Part shown: piece by piece, positions 26,694 to 35,235 of the stretch
Numbering within the stretch: the stretch's first letter is position 1
Layout: every line of letters begins with the position of its first letter
Assembly (NCBI GenBank): GCA_024653355.1
Contig: JANLFQ010000002.1
Coordinates: forward strand, 248,001 to 312,000
Origin: a candidate division WOR-3 bacterium
GTDB taxonomy: Bacteria > Hydrothermota > Tepidihabitantia > Tepidihabitantales > Tepidihabitantaceae
Direction: 5' to 3'
Length of the DNA stretch: 64,000 nt
Notes under the pieces: model-generated
Told to the model about the DNA's origin: nothing
The model's database searches: none
The model's input: the letters and a program-made list of their open reading frames with translations, nothing else
Made by a program: the position numbers and the translations under genes

Positions 26694-28351
26694 TCCAGAA
26701 TCGCCTTCAGGTCTTCGGCGGGCGTAGAGATTGGAGTAAAGTTAAATTTGTCCACAAGTATCTGAACAATTCCCGGCGTGAGAAATGCGGGCAGGGATGG
26801 TCCGAGACGGATGTTTTTGATGCCGAGATACAGCAGGGTTAAAAGCACCGCGACCGCTTTCTGCTCGTACCAGGAGAGGATTAGGGAAAGGGGAAGTTCA
26901 TTTGGGTTGACACCAAGTGCTTTACTCAGGGCGACGATAAACTGGATTGCCGAGTAACTGTCGTTGCATTGACCAACATCCCAGAGCCGGGGCAGATTTT
27001 CAATCGTCCCGAACTCAAGTTTATTGAACCGGTACTTACCGCAGGCAAGGGTTAAGATGAGACAGTCATCCGGAACCAGCTGGGCGAACTGGGTGTAGTA
27101 GTTTCGGCCCGGTTTTGCGCCATCACAGCCGCCAATGAGAAAGATGTGGCGCAGGCGCTGCGATTGAATCAGTTCGGTTATTTCGTCAACTTTACTTAAC
27201 AGCGTGTTGCGGCCAAAGCCGACGGTGATGTAATGCTCGACACCTTCGGTGACAAAGCCCGGTTGGGCAAGCGCCGCTTCAATTACCGGCGAGAAATCGT
27301 CCCGGGTTACATGACGAACTCCGGGCCAGGCGACGAGTCCGGAGGTGAAGATGCGGTCTTTGTAACTTTCCTGAGGTCGCTGGATACAGTTGGTCGTCAT
27401 AAGAATCGCACCGGGGAAGAGCGGAAACTCCTTTTGCTGGTTCTGCCAGGCGGAGCCGTAGTTACCAACGAGGTGTTTGTAAGCCTTGAGTTTTGGATAG
27501 CCATGTGCCGGCAGCATTTCGCCGTGCGTGTAGATGTTGATATTTTTGTCTTTGGTCTGCTCGAGGAGCGCGGCGAGGTCGCGGAGGTCATGGCCCGAAA
27601 CACAAATCGCTTTACCGCGCACCGGTGTAACCCGGACCCGGGTGGGAACAGGGTCACCATAGGCTGAGGTGTTTGCGCGGTCAAGCAGTTCGGTTACACC
27701 AAGATTGAGCTCTCCGACCGCTAAGGCATTGTTTAACAGTTCCTGGGTATCAAACCGGTCCCGGGTCAGGTAGTCGAGTAGTTCGTGAAACCGGGCGTAA
27801 AGCCGGTCGTCTTCTTTCCCGAGAATTGCGGCATGGTCGGCATAGGCGGCAGCACCTTTTAAGCCAAAAAGGATGAGGTCCATCAGGTCGGCTTTTTCGT
27901 CGCCAAACTGTTCATGCCGGTGGATGATTCCGATTTTTTTGCCCTGAGCTAAGAGCCCGTCAATATCAGGCGCCGGGGTCCAGTTGGCGGGTCCGGAAAG
28001 CGTTTCGGGTTGAACCCCCTGTTTTCGGCAAGCGTCAAGATAGATTTTTTGCGCCCGAGCCTTCAAATCGGCGGCACGGCAGAGAAGCCCTTGCAATCTC
28101 TCGGGGTCGAAGTTAACATTAGTAATGGTGGAAAAAAGGGCCTCAACCGTGAAAAGGTTGACATCACGGTCGGTAGCACCCAACTTTCGGGCGCGGTGCG
28201 CGTACTGGGCGATTCCTTCAGTCGCGTAGATTAACAGGTCCTGCAGGGTTGCAGTCGTCGGGTCTTTGCCGCAGACCCCCTGAGTTGTACAACCGGTACC
28301 GCCTTTAGTCTGTTCACACTGATAGCAGAACATCTTTACTTCCTCGTTCAT
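26690..28351 (-). CDS. hcp: Hybrid cluster protein (hydroxylamine/NO reductase)
   Basis: 553 aa cytoplasmic iron-sulfur enzyme. Hcp reduces hydroxylamine to ammonia in vitro and acts as an NO reductase or S-nitrosylase in nitrosative stress. The N-terminal cluster motif is C9-x2-C12-x8-C21-x5-C27, the class I pattern of strict anaerobes. Hybrid-cluster ligand regions are visible: KIGIIHRHEQFGDEKADL, ICVSGHDL, TTNCIQRPQESY, LIGGCDGAKPGRNYYT, LTLACGKYRFN and LWDVGQCNDSYSAI. The length is normal. It is the last gene of an Rrf2-ferredoxin-hcp operon and overlaps the upstream gene by 4 nt. GGAGG precedes the ATG. Confidence 0.95.
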   Translation of the reverse strand: MNEEVKMFCYQCEQTKGGTGCTTQGVCGKDPTTATLQDLLIYATEGIAQYAHRARKLGATDRDVNLFTVEALFSTITNVNFDPERLQGLLCRAADLKARAQKIYLDACRKQGVQPETLSGPANWTPAPDIDGLLAQGKKIGIIHRHEQFGDEKADLMDLILFGLKGAAAYADHAAILGKEDDRLYARFHELLDYLTRDRFDTQELLNNALAVGELNLGVTELLDRANTSAYGDPVPTRVRVTPVRGKAICVSGHDLRDLAALLEQTKDKNINIYTHGEMLPAHGYPKLKAYKHLVGNYGSAWQNQQKEFPLFPGAILMTTNCIQRPQESYKDRIFTSGLVAWPGVRHVTRDDFSPVIEAALAQPGFVTEGVEHYITVGFGRNTLLSKVDEITELIQSQRLRHIFLIGGCDGAKPGRNYYTQFAQLVPDDCLILTLACGKYRFNKLEFGTIENLPRLWDVGQCNDSYSAIQFIVALSKALGVNPNELPLSLILSWYEQKAVAVLLTLLYLGIKNIRLGPSLPAFLTPGIVQILVDKFNFTPISTPAEDLKAILD

Positions 28352-29181
28352 TTTTCCTCCTTTACATTACCGTCAACGGTCAAGGTAATTTCTTTAAACG
28401 GAATGTTTTTTCCGCTCGCTTTGAGCGCCTGACGGGTAATCTGGACCAAGCCATAACAGCAGGGAACCTCCATATGTAAACAGGTTACCGACAGTATGTT
28501 ATTTTCCCGAAAGATATTTGTCAATTTGTCAAGATAGAACTGGGCATCGTCCAGTTTCGGGCAGGCGATGAGCAAAACTTTGCCGGCAAGGAATTCGGAA
28601 TGAAACGCGGTGCTGGTAAATCCGGTGCAATCAGCGGCAAGCAGGATGTGGGCGTTGTCAAAGTAAGGGGCAAAGACCGGGACAAGGGTCAACTGAATGG
28701 GCCAGGTGGTGAGCTGTGATTCTGGCCGAATGGTATCAGTTGCCGGCTTCCCTTTTGGTGTTATCCGGCGTACCTGATTACCCGAACAGCCGCAGGCAAG
28801 CGCCGGTTTTTCTTCTGGTAGCGGAATGTTGTGCTCTTTGAGATAAGCAACCGCTTCGTCGTAGAACTTCTGGGCACCGTGCTCCTTTAAATGTTGGAGA
28901 TGGGCACGGATGGTATTCGCGCCAGCGCGGACGATATTTTCCATAACTTTTCTTTCGTCATAAGGTTCAGCCGGTCGCTCTTCAACTGTAAGGGCACCTT
29001 CGGGACAGGTGCCGACACAAGCGCCCAGACCGTCGCAGAACAGGTCAGAAATCAACCGCGCCTTACCGTCAATTACCTGTAGTGCTCCTTCCGGACAGTT
29101 GGGGATGCAGAGACCACAGCCCGTGCACTTTTCTTCATCAATATGGACGATTTTCCTTGTTTTTTTCACTTTTCCTCCCAA
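28348..29181 (-). CDS. 4Fe-4S ferredoxin-type protein, probable Hcp electron donor
   Basis: 277 aa. The N-terminus carries two ferredoxin motifs: C19-x2-C22-x2-C25-x3-C29-P and CDGLGACVGTCPEGA (Cys49, 55, 59). A third cysteine pair is at ALACGCSGNQ. The C-terminal half has LLAADCTGFTSTAFHSEFL and LIACPKLDDAQFYLDKL, an arrangement found in ferredoxin-like proteins encoded beside hcp or Rrf2 genes. It probably transfers electrons to Hcp. It is coupled to both neighbours: its stop overlaps the hcp start, and its start overlaps the regulator's 3' end by 16 nt. Confidence 0.8.
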   Translation of the reverse strand: MGGKVKKTRKIVHIDEEKCTGCGLCIPNCPEGALQVIDGKARLISDLFCDGLGACVGTCPEGALTVEERPAEPYDERKVMENIVRAGANTIRAHLQHLKEHGAQKFYDEAVAYLKEHNIPLPEEKPALACGCSGNQVRRITPKGKPATDTIRPESQLTTWPIQLTLVPVFAPYFDNAHILLAADCTGFTSTAFHSEFLAGKVLLIACPKLDDAQFYLDKLTNIFRENNILSVTCLHMEVPCCYGLVQITRQALKASGKNIPFKEITLTVDGNVKEEK

Positions 29182-29582
29182 TTCAAGCGCACCGCTACTA
29201 AACTGGTCTTCTTTAGGTACCGGACCAGTTGCCGGTTAGTTTGTAAAAGGAAATTGCCGATCGGACAGCCGCCGCTACATACCGGGATGGCAAAAGGGCA
29301 GCGGTTAACTTCGACAGGACCAACCACCGCCTGATAAACCGCGAGAAGGCTTATCTCCTTTGCCGGTCGGGCAAGAAGATAACCACCGTTTGGTCCGGTT
29401 TTCCCTTTGACCAACCCGGCTTTTTCCAGGTGAGCCAGTACTTTTGCCAGATGGGCAGCAGAGACACCGAGGGTTCGGGCAAGACGGTTGATTGTCCAGC
29501 GTTCATCAGGACGATGAGCAAGGATTAACGCAGCGTGGAGCCCGATACGGGCGGCTTCCGGCGTATTAAATAATTCTGCCAT
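29166..29582 (-). CDS. Rrf2-family [Fe-S] transcriptional regulator (NsrR/IscR-like)
   Basis: 138 aa. A winged helix-turn-helix with INRLARTLGVSAAHLAKVLAHLEKAGLVKGKTGPNGGYLL is the Rrf2 signature. Three cysteines C95-x6-C102-x3-C106 can ligate an iron-sulfur cluster. NsrR-type members sense NO through that cluster, and the linked ferredoxin and hcp genes are classic targets. The promoter sits directly against the start codon, with a 20-bp palindrome over the -10 box, so autorepression is likely. There is no Shine-Dalgarno; leaderless translation is inferred. Confidence 0.88.
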   Translation of the reverse strand: MAELFNTPEAARIGLHAALILAHRPDERWTINRLARTLGVSAAHLAKVLAHLEKAGLVKGKTGPNGGYLLARPAKEISLLAVYQAVVGPVEVNRCPFAIPVCSGGCPIGNFLLQTNRQLVRYLKKTSLVAVRLNWEEK

Positions 29583-29619
29583 TATGGTATAATAATACCA
29601 TATTTATTGGTTCTGTCAA
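29583..29619 (-). promoter_or_regulatory. Promoter and Rrf2 operator of the hcp operon
   Basis: On the minus strand TTGACA (29619-29614), a 16-bp spacer, and TATTAT (29597-29592). The perfect palindrome TATGGTAT-N4-ATACCATA (29583-29602) covers the -10 box and start point. The start point (about 29585) is only about 3 nt before the ATG at 29582. Confidence 0.8.
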
Positions 29620-30050
29620 GAAAATTTTGCACTTGTTGTGACGGTGGGGTGAACCAACAAGAGGTCAGGAATAAGGTGTCGCCGAATGCCTTAACCGTTT
29701 TCGTATTATGGAAATCTACTATCGGGTTGCGGAAAAGCGCCTGATTTGGGCTTGTCCGGTGTTAAGGGCGGTTAATTAGAACACGATTTTCCGGGTGAAA
29801 ATAAAGACAATCTGCCTCAGGGAAGCACAGGTTTTAAGGGGTATTACAGAGTTTGTTCTGCCGGTTGGATTGTTGGGGTGAATTTAATAGATAACATTCT
29901 GGATTATCAATAAGATAGGCGCGGTAATGGTGTTTGTAACTGTTTTCGGAGTGAAAGGGCGGGTGATAAAATAAGCGGTGCATAAATGGGCGGTGAAGAC
30001 TATCCCGGTGATTGCCCCCGGGCAGCCGAGGGTAGGGAAACATTACGGCT
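29620..30050. other. Non-coding intergenic stretch
   Basis: About 430 bp between the hcp operon and the 30051 promoter. Open frames here have no family resemblance, no Shine-Dalgarno sites and low-complexity translations. No tRNA or strong terminator was seen. Confidence 0.5.
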
Positions 30051-30078
30051 TTGACATACGGTATTGATTGGCTACAAT
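30051..30078 (+). promoter_or_regulatory. Strong promoter upstream of the 30185 gene
   Basis: TTGACA (30051-30056), 16-bp spacer, TACAAT (30073-30078). The start is predicted at about 30085, leaving a leader of about 100 nt before the ATG at 30185. Confidence 0.7.
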
Positions 30079-30184
30079 TGGTTGCCCGAGGAGAAAGAGT
30101 TGATAAGCGCATCAGGTTGCTTTTCCTGGTTCAACCATAGATATTACAGGATTGGAGTGCTGCTGGGGTTCTGGCGCTAGACCA

Positions 30185-30877
30185 ATGCGTTTGATGTTGA
30201 TTTTCGGTTTTTTGGCGCTTGCCGAAGCGGTGCCGGTAATACCCGATATCGGTTTGGGGTATCGAATTGAGCCCGGGGTTGAGGAAAAGGGAGCCGTTGC
30301 AGGCGGTATTAAAATCAGATTCAAAAACAACGCAGCAGTTGACGCCGGGGTTTATGGGAACATAGGAGACAATTTTGGGCTTGGGGGGTATGCGCTCAAG
30401 GGTGAGTTCGGTTGCGCTTCAGTTCCTTGGTTGAATTTGCATCTTGGGGTTCAACATCAGGAGTGGCGCGATTGGCGGTGCGGTGAGAATCGGGCTTTTT
30501 TCTTGCTCCATTTAACAGGTCTCAAACGGTTCGAAGTGGGGATGGGCGTTGCTTGGCGTCAAGGGGTATTTGATAGGGCGCGATTTAGAGAACCCTGGGT
30601 GTTTACCGGTCCGGCAGGCGAGTGGAACATTTTGTATCGGTTAGAAGGGCTTGTCTTAGAGACGGCGCGCGGTGAGTTGGGTTTGTTTCTGTCCAATATC
30701 AGCCGGCACCAGATTCATAACCCCCAGATGTTTCCTTTTGGTGTCCGCGCTGGTTATCAGGTTGTACCCCACTGGCGGTTAGCCGCAACCTGTCAGAGTA
30801 CGGTAAAGGGTTTTTCTGCGCTACTGTTTTCACCGGGTGAGTTTGAGATTGAACTCGGGGTAAGGTATGAGAAGTAG
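30185..30877 (+). CDS. Small outer-membrane beta-barrel-like protein, unknown
   Basis: 230 aa. The N-terminus MRLMLIFGFLALAEA is a likely signal peptide. The mature part consists of short alternating strands with glycines and aromatics (IGLGYRIEPG, GGIKIRFKNNAAVDAGVYG, MGVAWRQGVF, VRAGYQVVPHWRLAAT, EIELGVRYEK), typical of small outer-membrane barrels. The terminal strand, however, ends in Lys rather than Phe. The start is uncertain: TTG 30152 is in frame upstream, and neither start has a good Shine-Dalgarno. It overlaps the start of the phosphoesterase lipoprotein by 11 nt, so the two are coupled. Function unknown. Confidence 0.55.
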   Translation: MRLMLIFGFLALAEAVPVIPDIGLGYRIEPGVEEKGAVAGGIKIRFKNNAAVDAGVYGNIGDNFGLGGYALKGEFGCASVPWLNLHLGVQHQEWRDWRCGENRAFFLLHLTGLKRFEVGMGVAWRQGVFDRARFREPWVFTGPAGEWNILYRLEGLVLETARGELGLFLSNISRHQIHNPQMFPFGVRAGYQVVPHWRLAATCQSTVKGFSALLFSPGEFEIELGVRYEK

Positions 30878-31694
30878 CGTCTTGCTGGTGCTTAAGGTTC
30901 TCTTGCTGATTTTCATCGGGTGTGAGGCGGACCTGAAAGAGGCGTTTTTCCATCCCGATGTGGAAAAGAGGGTAAAGGAAAGTTTTGCCCTTGCCGCGCC
31001 AGCACCGGTTCCGGTAGGGGACACATTCGAGTTTGCGGTTTTTGGCGATGTTCATATTGGGAAGGCGGCGGGGGGTTATCTGGAAGAGTTCCGGCGCGAT
31101 GTTGATTCGCTCGGGATTGAATTCTTTTGCGTTTTAGGTGACATCACCGAGCACGGAACAGGAGCCGAGTACGACTCAGCCCGAAATGTGCTGGCAGCAA
31201 TTGCCCCGTTTTATCCTACCATTGGCAACCATGACCTTTACTCCGCATCAGGATGGGAAGATTTTAAACAGACCTTCGGCCCGGCAACTTATGCGATACA
31301 GATTGGCACGAGGTTAAAACTGATATTCTTTGACACTGCCGAGGGTGAGGTGGGCAAAACTCAGTTTAACTGGCTGGAGGATGTCCTTGCCGATACCAAC
31401 ACAACAAAACTGGTATTCACCCACTTTCCAATTTACGACGGCACAATACCAGGTCCCTTTCGGCTTGCCGCCAATTCCGAGCGGGCAAAGTTGATGAGTC
31501 TGCTTGTTAGAAATCAAGTTTATGCCTACTGTTGTGGCCATATTCATGGCTGGCGGCAAACCACCGTCGACGGCGTTCAACACCTGATTGTGGGCACGAT
31601 GTCCCGAGCCTTAGACTTTGGTTCCCCAGGTTACCTTCTTTTTTTGGTGCGCGGGGATTCTATATCCTGGCGGTTTGTGTCTTTTGACCGGTAA
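30867..31694 (+). CDS. Calcineurin-like metallophosphoesterase lipoprotein
   Basis: 275 aa. The N-terminal LLLIFIGCEAD is a lipoprotein signal with Cys as anchor. All metal-site motifs of the calcineurin-like superfamily are present in order: GDVHIG, GDITEHG, GNHDLY, THFPIYD and CGHIHGW. These bind two metal ions and hydrolyse phosphomonoesters, diesters or nucleotides. The substrate cannot be read from sequence. It acts outside the cytoplasm, attached to a membrane. Overlap with the upstream barrel gene suggests a shared function at the envelope. Confidence 0.88.
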   Translation: MRSSVLLVLKVLLLIFIGCEADLKEAFFHPDVEKRVKESFALAAPAPVPVGDTFEFAVFGDVHIGKAAGGYLEEFRRDVDSLGIEFFCVLGDITEHGTGAEYDSARNVLAAIAPFYPTIGNHDLYSASGWEDFKQTFGPATYAIQIGTRLKLIFFDTAEGEVGKTQFNWLEDVLADTNTTKLVFTHFPIYDGTIPGPFRLAANSERAKLMSLLVRNQVYAYCCGHIHGWRQTTVDGVQHLIVGTMSRALDFGSPGYLLFLVRGDSISWRFVSFDR

Positions 31695-31822
31695 GGGGTA
31701 TTCGGTTAAAACCAGCGGCCAATTTTTGGAAAAGATTGCTAAGAGGCCGTCAGGGGATAGTTGACTTTATCAGGTTATTATCAATAATTAAACTTAAGGC
31801 AAATAATATGAAAGGAGTGTCC

Positions 31823-32416
31823 ATGATAACCGCTGGGAATATCATACACCGCACCAGCGTTGGTTTGTTATTTGTAGCGCTGGTTGCCGGCTGCGCACCG
31901 ACACCGGCGATGATGAAGGCGATGCAGCCCTATTCGATTTCGGCGCAGTTTGACTTTTCTAAGCCGTGGCGGATAGCGGTGTTGCCGGTTCAACTGGGAG
32001 GTGATTCAGATAATGCGATTGGTGCCGATTTAGTGGAACGGACGCAGATGCAGTTAATAAAGGTTTTGAACTTTTCGGTTGTTGACCGGAGTGCGGTGGA
32101 AGCGGTTTTGAAGGAACAGGAGTTTTCCTATTCCGGAATAGTTGACCCGCAGACCGCAGCGCGATTGGGCAAGTTGATGGGTGCCTCGGCAGTGATGTTA
32201 ATCAAAATCGGGCAGGTTAAGCATGACCCGTTTTTTTCCGACTCGCCCAATCAACGGGATGCGCAGTTGAATGTGCGCATCATCAGTGTTGAGACGGGTG
32301 AAGTTTTATATTCTGCGCAGGGTGAAGGCTCCAGTTTTGAAGGGGCAGAAGATGCCCTGGCGAATGCGCTGGATGTTGCACTGCTACCCTTACTGGAAAA
32401 AGGAGGTGTTAAGTGA
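31823..32416 (+). CDS. FlgO/CsgG-like outer-membrane lipoprotein
   Basis: 197 aa from ATG 31823, chosen for AAAGGAG 7 bp upstream; an upstream in-frame start at 31736 would add 29 residues before the signal peptide. Lipobox LVAGC. The mature domain is of CsgG/FlgO type: WRIAVLPVQLGG, an ERTQMQLIKVLNFSVVDRSAVEAVLKEQ segment, LGKLMGASAVMLIKIGQV, then LNVRIISVETGEVLYSAQGEG. FlgO is an outer-membrane lipoprotein of the Vibrio flagellar H/T-ring group; CsgG forms the curli pore. It is first in a ten-gene run. A weak promoter (TTGACT at 31761) precedes it. Confidence 0.75.
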   Translation: MITAGNIIHRTSVGLLFVALVAGCAPTPAMMKAMQPYSISAQFDFSKPWRIAVLPVQLGGDSDNAIGADLVERTQMQLIKVLNFSVVDRSAVEAVLKEQEFSYSGIVDPQTAARLGKLMGASAVMLIKIGQVKHDPFFSDSPNQRDAQLNVRIISVETGEVLYSAQGEGSSFEGAEDALANALDVALLPLLEKGGVK

Positions 32417-33396
32417 AAACGGTCGCTCTTTTGCTTTCGGCTTTCTTTCTTTTTGTCTCCTGTATTAGTTCCGGTGCTGCGGTCAAAAGCGTTAGCACCG
32501 CTCAGGTGCCAACCGAGGCGCCGGTAAGTGGACCGGTGCAGATGCCACCGATACCGCGCGAGACAAGCGAGGTTGTGCCCCTGCCCGTAGAGGAGATTGT
32601 TGCGCCCGGTGAGGTCGTGGAGCCGGTACCAGGTGGAGTTATTGACTGGGGCGCTAAGGTTGTCCGGGCGCGGGGTTCGGGTGTTGTTGACCCCGGAGAC
32701 CCAAATCCCGGTCGCGCCCGTTTGATGGCAGAGCGGGCAGCGGTGGTCGTGGCGCAGCGAAACCTACTCGAGATTATCAAAGGGGTGCGGGTTGATTCTG
32801 ATACCAAAGTAGAAAACTTTGTGACGAAGTTTGATGTGATTTACACCCATCTCGAAGGGATAGTTAAAGGGGCAAGGCAGGTTGGTCCGGCGCAGTTTGA
32901 TTCGGCAACTGGTGTGGTGGAGGTGGAACTGGAGGTCAATCTTGCCGGCCCGCAGAGCGTTACCGATGCGCTGGAGCCAGCCCTTTTGCAACCCGGTGCG
33001 ATAACGCCCGAGGTCAAAACGACGGCAACTGTCCGGGAGTTTTTGCAGAAGTATTCCGCGCTGGTTTTTGATGCCGGGAACAGCGGATTAAAGCCGGCAC
33101 TTTTCCCGAAGATTTATGACGAAGCGGGCAACCTGCTCCTTGATACAAAAGAACTGTATCAGTACACCGGAACGACGGGTCAGAAGGTGGTTCATTACAT
33201 CGGGAAACTGGATGAGATTCTTTCTCGGCCCGAGTTTGCCAATCAGCCTTTAGTTCTGAAGATTAAACAGGTGCGGGGCAAGATGGGCACGGACATTGTG
33301 CTGAGCAAGGAGGATGCGGATAAACTCAAATGGCTTAAGGACGGTGCGAAATTTCTTTTTGATGCCGGCAGATTTTTAGTAAAACTTCTGCTGTAA
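32413..33396 (+). CDS. LPP20/FlgP-like lipoprotein
   Basis: 327 aa beginning at GTG that overlaps the previous stop by 4 nt, with AAAGGAGGTG upstream. Lipobox FVSC. A proline/valine-rich linker (about 30-80) leads to an LPP20-type domain: ARLMAERAAVVVAQRNLLEIIKGVRVDSDTKVENF, then GIVKGARQVGPAQFDSATGVVEVELEVNL. FlgP, an LPP20 member, builds the basal disk or outer ring in Vibrio and Campylobacter. The last 120 residues (LVFDAGNSGLKPALFPKIYDEAGNLLLDTKEL) form a second domain seen in related lipoproteins. Sits between FlgO- and FlgT-like genes. Confidence 0.78.
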   Translation: MKTVALLLSAFFLFVSCISSGAAVKSVSTAQVPTEAPVSGPVQMPPIPRETSEVVPLPVEEIVAPGEVVEPVPGGVIDWGAKVVRARGSGVVDPGDPNPGRARLMAERAAVVVAQRNLLEIIKGVRVDSDTKVENFVTKFDVIYTHLEGIVKGARQVGPAQFDSATGVVEVELEVNLAGPQSVTDALEPALLQPGAITPEVKTTATVREFLQKYSALVFDAGNSGLKPALFPKIYDEAGNLLLDTKELYQYTGTTGQKVVHYIGKLDEILSRPEFANQPLVLKIKQVRGKMGTDIVLSKEDADKLKWLKDGAKFLFDAGRFLVKLLL

Positions 33397-33405
33397 GGCG
33401 GTAAG

Positions 33406-34593
33406 ATGCGGAATACAGAAAGGCTGATACTTCTTTTCGGGCTTTTTTGTTTATCGTGCTACCATCCCGGATACAGTCCGACATCGGTTCAAACCCAAAC
33501 AACTGAGGTTGTGCTGAGTGGCGGTGAGGGAAGCGAAATCCTTGCCGAAGGGGTGGCGGCGATTACCGGCAGTGTTGATATCGCACGGGACCAGGCACTG
33601 AAAGATGCGTTACGCAAGGCGGTAGAACAAGGAGTGGGTACTTTTATTAACTCCGAGACCCGGGTTGAGAACTTTCAGTTACTCTCGGACCGGATTTACT
33701 CCCAGGCACAGGGTTATGTTTCTTCTTATCGCGTGGTTAGCGAGTCAAGGGAGGCGGACCTTTATCGGGTCGTGGTGCGGGCAAAGGTGAAACTGGCGCG
33801 GATTGAAGATGACCTGAGAGCGATTGGTATTCTGGTTGCCGAGCAGGGTCGGCCAAGGGTGATGGTCGTGGTGCGAAAGGTGGCAAATCCGGGCGCGGTT
33901 ACCGTTAGCGAGGAAACGATGACCCCGGAACTGGTGGAGACGATGCTGACCGGGGCGTTTCAGGAGAAGGGATTTCCGGTTGTTGATCGGGCAACGATTG
34001 AGAAAAATCTAAACCGGGAGCGGTTGCGGAGGATTCTTGAAGGAGACACCCAAGCGGCAATACTTTTAGGTACTGCCACCGGTGCCGAAATCGGGGTCGT
34101 GGGAACTTTACAGGAGGCGATAGCACGGAAAAAGGTTCCTTATACTCAGGAGGAACGAGATTATCACCGTATCGAGTTAAGCGCACGGGCAATTAATCTG
34201 AATACCGGTGCGGTGCTCGGTGCCGGCGTGGTGAACGCCGAGACGCCGTTCAGTGCGGAAGCGGCAAGGCGGACCGTAGCAGACTCAATTAGCCGAATCT
34301 TGATTTCCCGTATCCTTACGGGCTGGAAGCGGCGGGAAAATGTTACTTTGGTTTACGCCCGGAACGCAGATTTTCAAAAGGTTGAACTTTTTAAGTCCGA
34401 GTTAAGAGCAAGAGTTCGAGGGGTGAACTCGGTACTTACGCGGGAATTGAGCGGTAGTGATGCGGTGATTGAGATTGTGTCCGAGACGGCAACACCCGAG
34501 GTCATCGAGCAGATTGGTAGCAGGGAAATGGCGGTTCGGTTTCAGATTGAAGGGATTACAGGCAACCGGATAGACATCAGATTTCTTGAATAA
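33406..34593 (+). CDS. FlgT-like envelope protein
   Basis: 395 aa. The N-terminal LLFGLFCLSCYHPG is a probable, slightly unusual lipobox (CLSC). The next domain (LAEGVAAITGSVDIARDQALKDALRKAVEQGVGTFINSETRVENFQLL, then SQAQGYVSSYRVVSE and YRVVVRAKVKL) matches the FlgT N-terminal fold. The middle domain (PRVMVVVRKVANPG, FQEKGFPVVDRATIEKNLN, LGTATGAEIGVVGTLQEA) is CsgG/FlgT-middle-like. The C-terminal part (VTLVYARNADFQKVELFKSELRARVRGVNSV) looks like a repeated ferredoxin-like domain. FlgT in Vibrio lies with FlgO and FlgP in the H ring. No flagellar genes are in this window. Confidence 0.72.
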   Translation: MRNTERLILLFGLFCLSCYHPGYSPTSVQTQTTEVVLSGGEGSEILAEGVAAITGSVDIARDQALKDALRKAVEQGVGTFINSETRVENFQLLSDRIYSQAQGYVSSYRVVSESREADLYRVVVRAKVKLARIEDDLRAIGILVAEQGRPRVMVVVRKVANPGAVTVSEETMTPELVETMLTGAFQEKGFPVVDRATIEKNLNRERLRRILEGDTQAAILLGTATGAEIGVVGTLQEAIARKKVPYTQEERDYHRIELSARAINLNTGAVLGAGVVNAETPFSAEAARRTVADSISRILISRILTGWKRRENVTLVYARNADFQKVELFKSELRARVRGVNSVLTRELSGSDAVIEIVSETATPEVIEQIGSREMAVRFQIEGITGNRIDIRFLE

Positions 34594-34639
34594 GCCGCGC
34601 GGCAGAACTAGCAGGTATCAGCGGGTTCTTACTTTCTCT

Positions 34640-34667
34640 TTGACAGGGCGCAATTGAAAAGTAAAAT
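34640..34667 (+). promoter_or_regulatory. Internal promoter of the lipoprotein operon
   Basis: TTGACA (34640-34645), 16-bp spacer, TAAAAT (34662-34667). The start is predicted at about 34674, just before AAAGGAG (34676-34682). This lets the LpoB/COG3014/YcfL half and the ABC genes be transcribed separately. Confidence 0.75.
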
Positions 34668-34689
34668 TCCGTTAAGAAAGGAGATGAAG

Positions 34690-35235
34690 ATGCGGACAAA
34701 GACAGCCATTTTCGCAATAACAATATTTTGTTTTGGGTTTAGTCTCGCCGGTAGTGGCGACACACTGAAACCTTCTGCGGTATTTATTCATCCTGATGCC
34801 CGGGGTAAGCTGCCGATAATAGGAAATGTGGCGGTGGCGCTCACCGGAGTTGACCAGCAGAGCACGCGGTTGCTGGAAGATGCGCTGGCACTACTTTTGC
34901 TTGCCGAGAGTGTCAAGGTTATTTACCCTTCAGAAAAGGATGTTGGTAAAATAAGAGGTCAACTGCCCGACCCGGTTGAATGGGCGAAGAAGCAGGGCGT
35001 AAACTGCCTTTTGACCGGAACAGTGGTGGCAAGATGTTCGCATTGCGCCCACGGTAAATCGCGTTGTGCAAATGAAGGGGTAAGGGCGGTTTCGTTCACC
35101 CTGATAGATGTGCCTGAGGACAAGATACTCCTCTGGGCGCTTTACGAGCCGACCGACACCGTGACCCCGACCGATTTTGCCCGGTCATTTATCAGTTTAA
35201 TAAAGGAAAACCTTAAAGAGGAGGAGAAAAAATGA
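34690..35235 (+). CDS. Exported protein with CxxC-containing CsgG/LpoB-like domain
   Basis: 181 aa from ATG 34690 (ATG 34684 is also possible; TTG 34654 is excluded because it lies upstream of the promoter start). Signal peptide about 1-20 (FGFSLAGSGD); no lipobox. The fold looks related to its CsgG/LpoB-like neighbours: PIIGNVAVALTGV, a strand-helix part, WAKKQGVNCLLTGTVV, then VSFTLIDVPEDKILLWALYEP. It is marked by a compact cysteine cluster, C-SH-C-AHGKSR-C, plus one more Cys in GVNCLLTG, suggesting a metal site or disulfides. Not recognised as a named family. Overlaps the lpoB-like start by 4 nt. Confidence 0.55.
   Translation: MRTKTAIFAITIFCFGFSLAGSGDTLKPSAVFIHPDARGKLPIIGNVAVALTGVDQQSTRLLEDALALLLLAESVKVIYPSEKDVGKIRGQLPDPVEWAKKQGVNCLLTGTVVARCSHCAHGKSRCANEGVRAVSFTLIDVPEDKILLWALYEPTDTVTPTDFARSFISLIKENLKEEEKK

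Noticed and set aside
29834-30112. 92-aa open frame on the minus strand upstream of the Rrf2 gene
   Set aside because: The translation is rich in His, Pro and Tyr without a recognisable fold, and there is no Shine-Dalgarno. Treated as non-coding.
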